DNA from: Candidatus Latescibacterota bacterium
GTDB lineage: Bacteria; Latescibacterota; UBA2968; UBA8231
Assembly: GCA_022827165.1 (NCBI GenBank)
Contig: JAJDTN010000366.1
Span: 1-36,052 of the forward strand
DNA length: 36,052 bases
Direction of reading: 5' to 3'
Of this stretch, positions 16,282 through 24,296 are shown piece after piece. A model generated the notes under the pieces. That model saw only the letters and a program-made list of their open reading frames with translations. It was not told where the DNA came from and ran no database searches. The position numbers were made by a program, and so were the translations under genes. The stretch's first letter is position 1. Each line of letters starts with the position of its first letter.

Positions 16282-19200
16282 GGTGGCGCTCTACGTCCTC
16301 TTCCTGCTGTCCGGCGTGACCGGGCTGATCCACGAGGTCGCCTGGACGCGGGCCTTCGCCTTCATCTTCGGCAACACGACCTACGCGGTCAGCGCCGTCC
16401 TCGCCGCGTTCATGGCCGGGTTGGCTCTGGGCAGCTGGTTCTTCGGCCGCCGGGTCGACCGGCGGCCCGGAGACGAGCTCGGGCTCTACGCCGTCCTGGA
16501 GCTGGGAATCGCCCTCTCGGCGGTGGCCGTCATCCCGGTCCTGGACCGGCTGGACGAGGTGTACGGCGTCCTCTTCCGGGCCGCCCCGCACAGCCTCTGG
16601 CTGCTGACGGTCTGCCGCGGCCTGCTGGCCTTCCTCCTGCTGCTGGTTCCCAGCTTCCTCATGGGCGGCACGCTGCCGGTGCTCAGCCGCCACGTGATCC
16701 GGGAGACTCGCGACCTGGCAGGCGGCGTGGGGGCGCTCTACGGACTGAACACGGCGGGCGCGGCGGCCGGCTGTCTGATCACCGGGTTCTTCCTGGTGGA
16801 GCATCTCGGCGTGCGCGGCAGCATCGCCGCGGGGGCCGCCCTCAACCTGCTGCTGGCGGCCGCCTTCCTGGCCCTGCGCGCGGCCCACCGGAGGCACGGT
16901 ACCAGGGCGCCGGGGCCAGGGGCGGCTTCCCCGGCGGAATCGCCGCCCGCCGGACTCCTGCTCCTCGGGATCGCGGCGGCCTCCGGGTTCGCCGCCCTCG
17001 GCTACGAGGTCCTGTGGACGCGGCTGCTGGTCTTCAAGCTCAAGACCACGACCTACGCCTTCTCCGTGATGCTGACCACCTTCCTCAGCGGCCTCGGATT
17101 CGGAGGGCTGCTGCTGGGCGCCTGGGAGCGGCGCGCCCGCGAGCGAGGGCCCGCCTCCGCCTGGCGCCGGCTGAGCGGACTGCAGGCCGGGATCGGCCTC
17201 TCGGCCCTGCTGTCGATCTTCGTCATCGGCGGTCTCGAGGGGGTCTCCGTGGCCCAGGACGGTTCATGGGGAGCCCGCACCCTTCGCCAGCTCGGGCTGT
17301 CGGCGGCCGTCATGCTGCCGCCGACGCTGATGATGGGCATGTCCCTGCCCCTGGTGGCGCGCCTGGCGGGCGCCGGGCGAGGTGTGGGCGAGGCCGTGGG
17401 GCGCGCCTATGCCGCCAACACGGCGGGGGCCGTCCTCGGCTCGCTGGTCGCCGGCTTCTGCCTGGCGCCCCTGCTCGGGACCCAGCACAGCCTGATCCTG
17501 CTCGCCCTGGTCAATCTGGCGCTGGCGGCGGCCGTCCTCGGGGCGGCGCCTGCCGGTGTCCGGAGCGGCGCCAAAGGCTGGCCCCGGACCCTCGCCGGCG
17601 CCTGGGCCGCCGCGGGTCTGGGCCTGCTGGCGCTGCCGTCGGACCTGCTCTTCGGACTCTACAACGCGGGCGAGCGAGAGGTGGACAGCCGCACGCGCAT
17701 CCTGCACGCCCGGGAGGGCGCCGGGGGGATCACCACGGTGCACGAGCTGCCCAGCGGCGACCGCGTGATCTCCACCGGCTCGATCAACGTGGCGGGCACG
17801 ACCCTGACCCTGCGTACCACGCAGATGCTGCAGGCCCACATCCCGGCGCTGCTGCACCCCGGGCCCCGGCAGGTGCTGCAGATCGGCTTCGGGTCGGGCG
17901 AGACGGCCCACATCCTCACCGGCTACCCGGGCTGCTCCCTCGACGTGGCCGAGATCAGCCGGTCGGTGCTCGACGAGGCCGACGCCTTCTTCGGCGACAT
18001 CAACCACGGCGTCCTGCACCGTCCTTCGGTGACCCCCTTCGTCACCGACGGCGCCGGCTTCCTGCGCCTCACCCGCCGGAGCTATGACCTCATCCTGAAC
18101 GACTCGATCTGGCCGTACTACGCCGGCAACTCCGGCCTCTACACGCGGGAGCACTTCGCCGCCGGACGGGACCGCCTGCGGCCCGGCGGCCTGATGACGA
18201 GCTGGCTGCCGCTTGACATGCGGCTGGAGAGCTTCCTCACCATCCTGCGCACCTTCCACTCCGTCTTCCCCCACTTCACGATCTGGGCAGCAAACACCCA
18301 CTACACCAAGCACGCCCTTCTCGTCGGCTCGACCGAACCGCTGCGCATCGACGCGGCGGACTTCCTGGACCGCTTCGCCGATCGGGCCGCCGCCGGACTC
18401 GCCCCGGTGCACCTCGGCGACCCCGTGCTCCTGCTCGACTGCTTCCTCACCGACGAGACCGCCCTGGCCGGCGAGCTGGCCGGGGTGCCACTGCACACCG
18501 TGGACAGGCCGGTGCTCGAGTTCGCCCCGTCCAAGCCGAGCCTGCACGGCCAGCTGGCGGTCTACGAGCTGCTGGCGCGTCATCGCCGGCCGGTGACGGG
18601 CCATCTGGCGGGGGTCGACCCGGTGCGGGACCGAGGGTTCCTCGAAGCGCTCGAGCGCACGCGCGCGGCGAGCGCCCTGGTGATGGAGGCGACCCTGCGG
18701 CGGGAGCGGCGGCAACCGGGATGGCAGGCCCACCTCGAGAGCGCCCGGGACCTGCGGCCGGACCACCCCGGGCTCCGGATCCTTCTGGAGCGCACCGGCC
18801 GCCTGGCCCAGGTCGAGGAGACGGCCCTGGAAGGGCGCACCTACCGCGAGCTGGTGGGGCTCGCGGACCGCCAGGCCAAGGCCGGCCTCCACGCCAGGGC
18901 CGCCCGGGTGCTCCGCCGCGCCATCCTGCAGCAGCCCGACCGACCGAGGGCCCACCAGGATCTGGGCTTGGTACTGGCCGCCGCGGGTGATCTGGCCGGA
19001 GCCGCCGCGGCCCTTGAGCGCGCCCTCGAGCTGGCTCCCGGCTCGGCCGGAGCCCACCTGGGCCTGGGCAACATCCGGCGCCGGCAGGGGGACCCGGTGG
19101 CCGCCGACGCCCAGTATCGGCGGGCCCTCGACGCCGATCCCGGCCTGGCGGAGGCGCACTACAGCCTGGGCACCCTGCTTGCCGGGCAGGACCGGAGGTC

Positions 19201-19522
19201 CGAGGCCCTGGCGGCGCTGCAGGAGGCCCTCAGGCTGAGACCCGACTACGTCCGGGCCCACATCGCCGCCGGCGTGCTCCTCGACGCCGAGGGCCGACTG
19301 GAGGACGCCGTCCACCACTTTCTCGAGGCGGTCCGTCTGGCTCCGCGGAACCGGGCGGCCTGCAACAACCTGGTCGTGGCCCTGGCCGCGGGGGAGCGCC
19401 GGGCGGAAGCGGCGGAGCACCTGGCGGCGGCCCGGGCGCGGGGGGTTGACATGAGTCTGGCGGCGCAGGTGCTCGGCGCCCTGCAGAGTCCGGCGCCGGA
19501 TTCCCAGCCCGACCAGCCCTGA
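16274..19522 (+). CDS. Membrane protein fused to spermidine-synthase-like and TPR domains
   Basis: The 1082-residue product has three parts. Residues 1-~470 hold around twelve to fourteen hydrophobic helices in two similar halves: LSGVTGLIHEVAWTRAF and, near 240, a repeat with GFAALGYEVLWTRLL; each half has MGG/MGM-type SFLMGGTLPVLSR and LMMGMSLPLVAR. This is the fused MFS-like/spermidine-synthase architecture. Residues ~480-760 form a Rossmann methyltransferase-type domain with VLQIGFGSGETAHIL and AEISRSVLDEA; the aminopropyltransferase D-S-x-D-P signature is replaced by NDSIWPYYAGNSGLY, so polyamine synthesis is unlikely. About 200 C-terminal residues are TPRs. GTG 16274 overlaps the SGNH stop by 8 bp (GTG 16283 is an alternative). 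The substrate is unknown; translational coupling ties it to the surface-protein operon. Confidence 0.8.
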   Translation: MPEVALYVLFLLSGVTGLIHEVAWTRAFAFIFGNTTYAVSAVLAAFMAGLALGSWFFGRRVDRRPGDELGLYAVLELGIALSAVAVIPVLDRLDEVYGVLFRAAPHSLWLLTVCRGLLAFLLLLVPSFLMGGTLPVLSRHVIRETRDLAGGVGALYGLNTAGAAAGCLITGFFLVEHLGVRGSIAAGAALNLLLAAAFLALRAAHRRHGTRAPGPGAASPAESPPAGLLLLGIAAASGFAALGYEVLWTRLLVFKLKTTTYAFSVMLTTFLSGLGFGGLLLGAWERRARERGPASAWRRLSGLQAGIGLSALLSIFVIGGLEGVSVAQDGSWGARTLRQLGLSAAVMLPPTLMMGMSLPLVARLAGAGRGVGEAVGRAYAANTAGAVLGSLVAGFCLAPLLGTQHSLILLALVNLALAAAVLGAAPAGVRSGAKGWPRTLAGAWAAAGLGLLALPSDLLFGLYNAGEREVDSRTRILHAREGAGGITTVHELPSGDRVISTGSINVAGTTLTLRTTQMLQAHIPALLHPGPRQVLQIGFGSGETAHILTGYPGCSLDVAEISRSVLDEADAFFGDINHGVLHRPSVTPFVTDGAGFLRLTRRSYDLILNDSIWPYYAGNSGLYTREHFAAGRDRLRPGGLMTSWLPLDMRLESFLTILRTFHSVFPHFTIWAANTHYTKHALLVGSTEPLRIDAADFLDRFADRAAAGLAPVHLGDPVLLLDCFLTDETALAGELAGVPLHTVDRPVLEFAPSKPSLHGQLAVYELLARHRRPVTGHLAGVDPVRDRGFLEALERTRAASALVMEATLRRERRQPGWQAHLESARDLRPDHPGLRILLERTGRLAQVEETALEGRTYRELVGLADRQAKAGLHARAARVLRRAILQQPDRPRAHQDLGLVLAAAGDLAGAAAALERALELAPGSAGAHLGLGNIRRRQGDPVAADAQYRRALDADPGLAEAHYSLGTLLAGQDRRSEALAALQEALRLRPDYVRAHIAAGVLLDAEGRLEDAVHHFLEAVRLAPRNRAACNNLVVALAAGERRAEAAEHLAAARARGVDMSLAAQVLGALQSPAPDSQPDQP

Positions 19523-19539
19523 GGGCGGGACGACCGCCC
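19523..19539. terminator. Weak hairpin after the surface-protein operon
   Basis: GGGCGG and CCGCCC pair around the loop GACGA directly behind the stop codon at 19522. There is no T-run, so it is at best a weak or Rho-assisted terminator. The remainder of the convergent gap to 19658 shows nothing recognisable. Confidence 0.2.
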
Positions 19540-19658
19540 CGGGCTGCCGGCGGACGGCAGGCCCTGGCGGCGCGGCTCCCGGGGACCCCGCAGGTCCGGG
19601 CGCTCGATCCCCGCCTGGAGGCGGCCGGCCTCGCGTCCCCTGCCGATGAGCCGGTGCA

Positions 19659-22580
19659 TCACCCCCCGGCCATCCGCTGTCTCAACTCCCGTAGCCGCGG
19701 TCCAGCCGCCGGATGGGCCGGATCGAGGCGCAGCACCGCCTCCCACTGTTGCGCCGCCTCCGGCAGGAGCCCCGCCATCGTGCAGACCTCGGCCAGAGCC
19801 ACGCGGTTTTCCACCCGTCCGGGGTCCGCCCGGAGCACCGACCGCAGATCGCGCAGGCCCTCGTCGATGCGGCCGGCCAGGGCCGCCGCCAGGCCGCGCC
19901 GGGTGCGCAGCTCGAGCCGCCCCGCATCGAGCCGAAGGGCCGCGTCGAGAGCCGAGACGGCCTCTTCGAAACGGCGCGCCTCCATGCATGCCTGGGCCAG
20001 GTCGGCGTGGCCGGAGAGCCGCGCCGGATCGAGCCGCGTGGACCGGCGGTAGGCCTCGATCGCCGCGGCCAGATCGCCGCGCAGGTGATGAGCCGCGCCC
20101 AGGCCGTGGTGGGCGGCGGCCAGGGTCGAATCGAGGTCGAGGGCGGCGCGGAAGGATCCCGCCGCGGCCCGGTTGCGCGCCTGGGCCAGGTAGGCCAGGC
20201 CGAGACGGTAGTGGAGCCGGGCGTCGGCGGGGAACTCGCGCACCTGCCGCCGGGCGCGCCGCACCGCCTCCTCGGCCGGCCGCAGGCGGTCGAAGATCCG
20301 GCGGTGCTCCGCCGCCTCCCGGGAGCGCCCCTGCCCCTCGAGAAGATCGGCCAGATGCAGGTGAGGCTGGGGCTTCCACGGGGCCAGCCGGGCGGCCTGC
20401 CGGAAGGCCGCCGCCGCGGGCCCCGCATCGCCGAGCCGCACGAGGGCCAGCCCGAGCCGGGTACGGCTGTCCCAGTCCGCCGAGTCGAGCCCCACCGCCC
20501 GGCGCAGGGCCGCGACCGCCTCCCGCGGCCGGTCCTGGCTCAGGTGGACGACGCCGAGCAGGCGGAAGGCCTCGGCCCGGGTCGAGTCCAGGGCCACGAT
20601 CTCCTCGAGAATCCCGCGCGCCTCGTCGATGCGGCCCATGGCCGAGTAGAGGCCCACGGCCAGCGAGTAGCGCGCCGGCAGGAAGTCGGGATGCCCCTCC
20701 GCGAGCCACCGGAAGGCGGCGACGGCCTCCTCGTAGCGGCCCTGGTCGTACAGCTCCCGCCCCCGGCGGTAGTGCTCCTCCACGGTCCCGCCGGCCCCGG
20801 GATCGTACGCGTCGGGGGCCGCGGGCACCGCCGCGGCGACGGCCCCCGCCCTCCCCGGGAAGGACAGGGTGTCGGCCCCGGCGTAGGAGGCCACCGGCTC
20901 GGAGACGCCCTCCTCCACCACGTGGTAGCGCCCCGGGGCCAGGCCGCGCAGCACCTGCCGCCGGCCGCCGGGCCAACGCACCACGACACTGTCCACCTCG
21001 GGCTCCTCTCCCAGTCCGAAGAGCAGCCGGGGGTCGCTCTGCGACAGGTAGCCCACGGCCCGCTGAACCTCCCGCGTCTGCACCAGGGCACCGCCGTGGA
21101 GGCGCACCCTCGCCCCCAGGGCGTCGCGGTTGCCCTCCCGGCCCCGCAGGCGCAGCCCCAGCCAGTGCCGCGGCCGGCCGGTGTTGTGCAGCAGGTCCGG
21201 CGGCCCGTTCAGGTTGACCACCAGCAGGTCGGTGTCGCCGTCGTTGTCGTAGTCGGCCAGGGCCGCCCCCCGGCTGACCCGGACCAGCGCCATTCCGGGA
21301 CCGCCGTCGATCGGCTCGAAGCGGCCGCCCCGGTTCCGGTAGAGCAGGTTCCGCTGGGCGTAACGGGTGCCGGAGGGGAGCATGTCGACCTGGGGGTAGA
21401 TGTGCCCGTTGGCCACGAACAGGTCGAGCCAGCCGTCGGCGTCGGCGTCGAAGAACGCCGTGGACCAGCCGAGGAAGGGACGGGCGCCGGCGGCCAGACC
21501 GACGCCCCCCGTGTGGTCCCGGAAGCGGCCTCCTCCCTGGTTCTGATAGAGGGTGTTGACGTCGTCCGAGAAGTTGGTGACGAACAGGTCCAGGTCGCCG
21601 TCGCCGTCGTAGTCGCCCGAGGCCGCACCCATGCCCGCCTGGAGGCGTCCGTCCTCGCTGTAGGCGGTGCCCGCCCAGGCGGCGACCTCGGTCAGGCGCC
21701 AGCGGCCGTCGTTGCGGTAGTGGACGTTGGGGTAGCCGTCGTTGGCCACGTAGAGGTCCTGGTCGCCGTCGCCGTCGTAGTCGCCGAGAACCACCCCCAG
21801 GCTCGGCTGGCGGTGGCCCGAGACGCCGGTCTCGCGGCTGCGGTCCGAGAACCGCCCGGATCCCTCGTTGCGGTAGACGACGTTGGCCTGCGGCTCCAGC
21901 CCTTGGGGGCCGCAGTAGACGTCCAGCCCCCGCCAGCCGCTGCAGGGCAGGCCCCCTCCCGGGGGGTCCTCCAGGTCGAAGACGAGGTAGTTGGCCACGA
22001 ACAGATCGAGGAGGCCGTCGTCGTCGAGGTCGCCGAAGGCGGCGCTGGTTCCCCAGCCCGGGTCCCCGACGCCGGCGGCGGCGGTGACGTCGGTAAAGCG
22101 GCCGTCGCCGGCGTTCTCGAAGAGGACGTTCCCGCCCCAGTAGGTCACGTAGAGGTCGACATCGCCATCGTTGTCGGTATCGCCGGCGGCGGCGCCCATG
22201 CCCCAGCCGCCCCGGCCCAGGCCCGAACCCGGGGTCGCGTCCTCGAAGGCGCGGCCTCCCTTTGGGCCGGGGACGTTGCGGTAGAGGCGGTTGCCGACGC
22301 CGGCCGGATGCGAGGAGATGCGGGAGCTGTTGACCAGGAAGAGATCCTGGTCGTCGTCGCCGTCGGCGTCGAAGAACACGGCGCCGGACGACATCGACTC
22401 GAGGATGTAGCGCTGCTCGGGACCGCCGGAGACGTGCTCGAAGTCGAGACCGGCCTCGGCCGACCGCTCCACGAAGCGGAAGGCGGCGTCCTCCACCGCC
22501 GGCTCCCTGCCCGCGCCGGAGAGGCAGCCGAGGGCCGGCAGCCAGATCACCGCGCTCAGCAGGACCGTGCGGATCGACAC
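19659..22580 (-). CDS. CRTAC1-like FG-GAP/ASPIC-UnbV protein with C-terminal TPRs
   Basis: From GTG 22580 the product is 973 residues. The frame is open further upstream, but that stretch reads antisense to the known fold of the FGE-like gene. The N-terminus is a lipoprotein-type signal (WLPALGC). Seven calcium-binding FG-GAP/VCBS repeats follow at about residues 70-450, with cores such as DADGDDDQD, DTDNDGDVD, DYDGDGDQD and DYDNDGDTD, each followed by (D)LFVxN. An ASPIC/UnbV domain spans about 470-560 (AVGYLSQSDPRLLFGLG; VVVRWPGG). The rest is TPRs. CRTAC1-like proteins are extracellular propellers of unclear function. The start is 13 nt past the FGE-like stop without a Shine-Dalgarno site, so translation is probably coupled. 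Confidence 0.85.
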   Translation of the reverse strand: MSIRTVLLSAVIWLPALGCLSGAGREPAVEDAAFRFVERSAEAGLDFEHVSGGPEQRYILESMSSGAVFFDADGDDDQDLFLVNSSRISSHPAGVGNRLYRNVPGPKGGRAFEDATPGSGLGRGGWGMGAAAGDTDNDGDVDLYVTYWGGNVLFENAGDGRFTDVTAAAGVGDPGWGTSAAFGDLDDDGLLDLFVANYLVFDLEDPPGGGLPCSGWRGLDVYCGPQGLEPQANVVYRNEGSGRFSDRSRETGVSGHRQPSLGVVLGDYDGDGDQDLYVANDGYPNVHYRNDGRWRLTEVAAWAGTAYSEDGRLQAGMGAASGDYDGDGDLDLFVTNFSDDVNTLYQNQGGGRFRDHTGGVGLAAGARPFLGWSTAFFDADADGWLDLFVANGHIYPQVDMLPSGTRYAQRNLLYRNRGGRFEPIDGGPGMALVRVSRGAALADYDNDGDTDLLVVNLNGPPDLLHNTGRPRHWLGLRLRGREGNRDALGARVRLHGGALVQTREVQRAVGYLSQSDPRLLFGLGEEPEVDSVVVRWPGGRRQVLRGLAPGRYHVVEEGVSEPVASYAGADTLSFPGRAGAVAAAVPAAPDAYDPGAGGTVEEHYRRGRELYDQGRYEEAVAAFRWLAEGHPDFLPARYSLAVGLYSAMGRIDEARGILEEIVALDSTRAEAFRLLGVVHLSQDRPREAVAALRRAVGLDSADWDSRTRLGLALVRLGDAGPAAAAFRQAARLAPWKPQPHLHLADLLEGQGRSREAAEHRRIFDRLRPAEEAVRRARRQVREFPADARLHYRLGLAYLAQARNRAAAGSFRAALDLDSTLAAAHHGLGAAHHLRGDLAAAIEAYRRSTRLDPARLSGHADLAQACMEARRFEEAVSALDAALRLDAGRLELRTRRGLAAALAGRIDEGLRDLRSVLRADPGRVENRVALAEVCTMAGLLPEAAQQWEAVLRLDPAHPAAGPRLRELRQRMAGG

Positions 22581-22593
22581 CGGCGGCGGCCGC

Positions 22594-23415
22594 TCAGGGC
22601 TCGACGAGGACGCGGGCGCCGATGTTGACGTACCGGCCCGGTTCGGAGTAGCCGTCGCGGGCGCCGCAGTGGACGGACTCGGCGAAGTCGTAGAAGCTGC
22701 CCCCCCGTTTGACGCGATGTCGCCCGCGCTCCGGGCCCCGCGGATCGACGACGACGCCCTGCCGGCCGCGCAGGCCGTACCCGGGGGAGTACCAGTCCGC
22801 CACCCACTCCCAGACATTGCCGCGCATGTCATGGAGCCCCAGGGAGTCGGGGGGCTTCAGCGCCACCGCCCGGGCGGCGGCGGGGGGATCGGCGAAGGCG
22901 TTGTCGTGGTACCAGGCCGTCCCGCTCGCCGCCGGTTCACCGCCGGAGCGGCAGGCGTACTCCCACTCCGCCTCGGTGGGCAGGCGCACCCGCTCGCCGC
23001 TGCGGGCGGTCAGGCGCCCGGTGAACAGCTGCAGATCCGTCCAGGACAGGAACACGGCCGGGCGGGCGGGATCCTCCACCACGTGGGGCCGTCCCGCCCA
23101 CGGCCGCGAGCCCATCACCGCGGTCCACTGTTCCTGGGTGATCTCGGTGGCGCCGAGGTAGAATCCGCGGGTGAGACGTACCCGCACCTGCCGGCCCCCC
23201 GGCTGGTGCGGAAGCGGACGGGCGCCGCCCATGACGAACTCGCCGGGGGGAATCCACACCAGCCGCATCCCGACGCCGCCGCCGAGGTCCAGGGCGCGCT
23301 CGCCGGCCTGGACCCCCTCCTGGCAGAGCAACCCGAACAGCCAGCACAGGCCGAGGGCGGGAATCGCCAGAGGCTTGCCTTTCGGGGAGGGACGGCGTAA
23401 ACTGCCGCAGATCAT
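22594..23415 (-). CDS. FGE/SUMF1-fold secreted protein, probably not a true formylglycine-generating enzyme
   Basis: From ATG 23415 the protein is 273 residues with a signal peptide (KPLAIPALGLCWLFGLL, cleavage near VQA-GE). The SUMF1 fold is shown by WIPPGEFVMGG, EITQEQWTAVMG, VFLSWTDLQLFTGRL, VRLPTEAEWEYACR, LGLHDMRGNVWEWVADWY and KRGGSFYDFAES. True FGEs carry two nearby active-site Cys between GGS and the final GxR; here only one Cys (SVHCGARD) lies in that stretch. It is therefore likelier to be a non-enzymatic or differently acting family member, as is common near ASPIC/UnbV proteins. No Shine-Dalgarno site is apparent. It is coupled to the CRTAC1-like gene and diverges from the lipoprotein gene with a 36 bp gap. 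Confidence 0.8.
   Translation of the reverse strand: MICGSLRRPSPKGKPLAIPALGLCWLFGLLCQEGVQAGERALDLGGGVGMRLVWIPPGEFVMGGARPLPHQPGGRQVRVRLTRGFYLGATEITQEQWTAVMGSRPWAGRPHVVEDPARPAVFLSWTDLQLFTGRLTARSGERVRLPTEAEWEYACRSGGEPAASGTAWYHDNAFADPPAAARAVALKPPDSLGLHDMRGNVWEWVADWYSPGYGLRGRQGVVVDPRGPERGRHRVKRGGSFYDFAESVHCGARDGYSEPGRYVNIGARVLVEP
23375..23403 (+). promoter_or_regulatory. Candidate promoter for the small lipoprotein gene
   Basis: TTGCCT (23375-23380) and TAAACT (23398-23403) are 17 bp apart, each matching 4 of 6 consensus bases, giving a start near 23410 and a ~42 nt leader. The element overlaps the beginning of the divergent FGE-like gene. Confidence 0.35.
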
Positions 23416-23451
23416 CTGACCAAGGTACTCGCCCTCGCCGGAGCACGGAAG

Positions 23452-24183
23452 ATGAGACGCCTCGGAGCCGCCCTGCCCCTCATTCTGCTCACCCTCGGTT
23501 GCGGCTACTCCTACTACGCCGAACCCCTTCAGCCCCTCGGGTCGCAGGCACCCCACCTGGAGGTCCAGGACGACGGGGGCGTCCACTTCACCCAGGGCCG
23601 GTTGGAGGTCCGGGTGCGGCCCATGACCGAGGACGAGCTCAACCGGCGCTTCCAGTCGGCCTCCGTCCACGGCGTCCACTCGACGAACCCCTACACCTTC
23701 GGAAACGCCGAGCGGCCGGAGCAGGAGTCGGAAGACCGCTTCACCGTCTTCCTGCTGAGCGTGAAGAACTACGAGTATCCCAAGGTCCTCGTCGATCCGA
23801 TGAAGATCGCCCTCTACGCCGACAACGGACGCGAGTACTGGTCCCTCGACATCCTGCAGCTGACCAACTACTACCGCGCCTACGCCCAGGGCTACCGGGG
23901 CAACGAGTACGGCCGCTTCCGCGAGCGCCAGGACCTGCTCAACCGCACCATGTTCCCCAAGGAGATGATCTTCAGCGGCCAGGAGCTGGAGGGGTTCCTC
24001 GTCTTCCGCAGCCTGCACTCGGACGTGTCCGACCTGACCCTGACCATCCACGGCGCCGTGACCCGCTTCGACTACCGCGACGAGCCCGTGGAGAAGGTCG
24101 ACATCTCCTACCGGTTCGGCCGCGAGGTGGGGCGGCTCTACCCCGGAGGCCGCCGCCAGCCGAGCACCGCCTCGGCCTCCTGA
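23452..24183 (+). CDS. Hypothetical lipoprotein
   Basis: The 243-residue product begins MRRLGAALPLILLTLGCGYS, a probable type II signal with Cys17; the -3 residue is Thr, so the lipobox is imperfect. ATG 23452 has GGAG about 8 nt upstream. The mature part is soluble and beta-rich, with a middle segment about responses of structure such as FTVFLLSVKNYEYPKVLVD and ALYADNGREYWSLDILQ, the alternation expected of an Ig-like or DUF4352-type sandwich. I do not recognise the family. It stands alone on the + strand between two minus-strand genes, with its own candidate promoter and a possible terminator hairpin after it. Confidence 0.7.
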   Translation: MRRLGAALPLILLTLGCGYSYYAEPLQPLGSQAPHLEVQDDGGVHFTQGRLEVRVRPMTEDELNRRFQSASVHGVHSTNPYTFGNAERPEQESEDRFTVFLLSVKNYEYPKVLVDPMKIALYADNGREYWSLDILQLTNYYRAYAQGYRGNEYGRFRERQDLLNRTMFPKEMIFSGQELEGFLVFRSLHSDVSDLTLTIHGAVTRFDYRDEPVEKVDISYRFGREVGRLYPGGRRQPSTASAS

Positions 24184-24190
24184 AGCCCCG

Positions 24191-24209
24191 ATCCGGCCCC
24201 CCGCCGGAT
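24191..24209. terminator. Hairpin between convergent lipoprotein and SulP genes
   Basis: ATCCGGC (24191-24197) and GCCGGAT (24203-24209) form a perfect 7 bp stem with a five-base loop, 7 bp past the lipoprotein stop. The following bases (TCCGTCTCTCC) are pyrimidine-rich but not a true T-run. It could serve as a weak terminator for either convergent gene. Confidence 0.3.
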
Positions 24210-24296
24210 TCCGTCTCTCCCGAGTCAACCCTGCGGGCCGGCGTCCCGTTTCCCGCCGCCCCCGCCTGAGCCCCCGGACGAACCTCGCCGATCGCC

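Noticed and set aside
22581..22832. N-terminal extension of the CRTAC1-like protein
   Set aside because: Those 84 residues are Ser/Thr/Ala-rich and overlap the FGE-like coding sequence out of frame; the signal peptide begins at GTG 22580.
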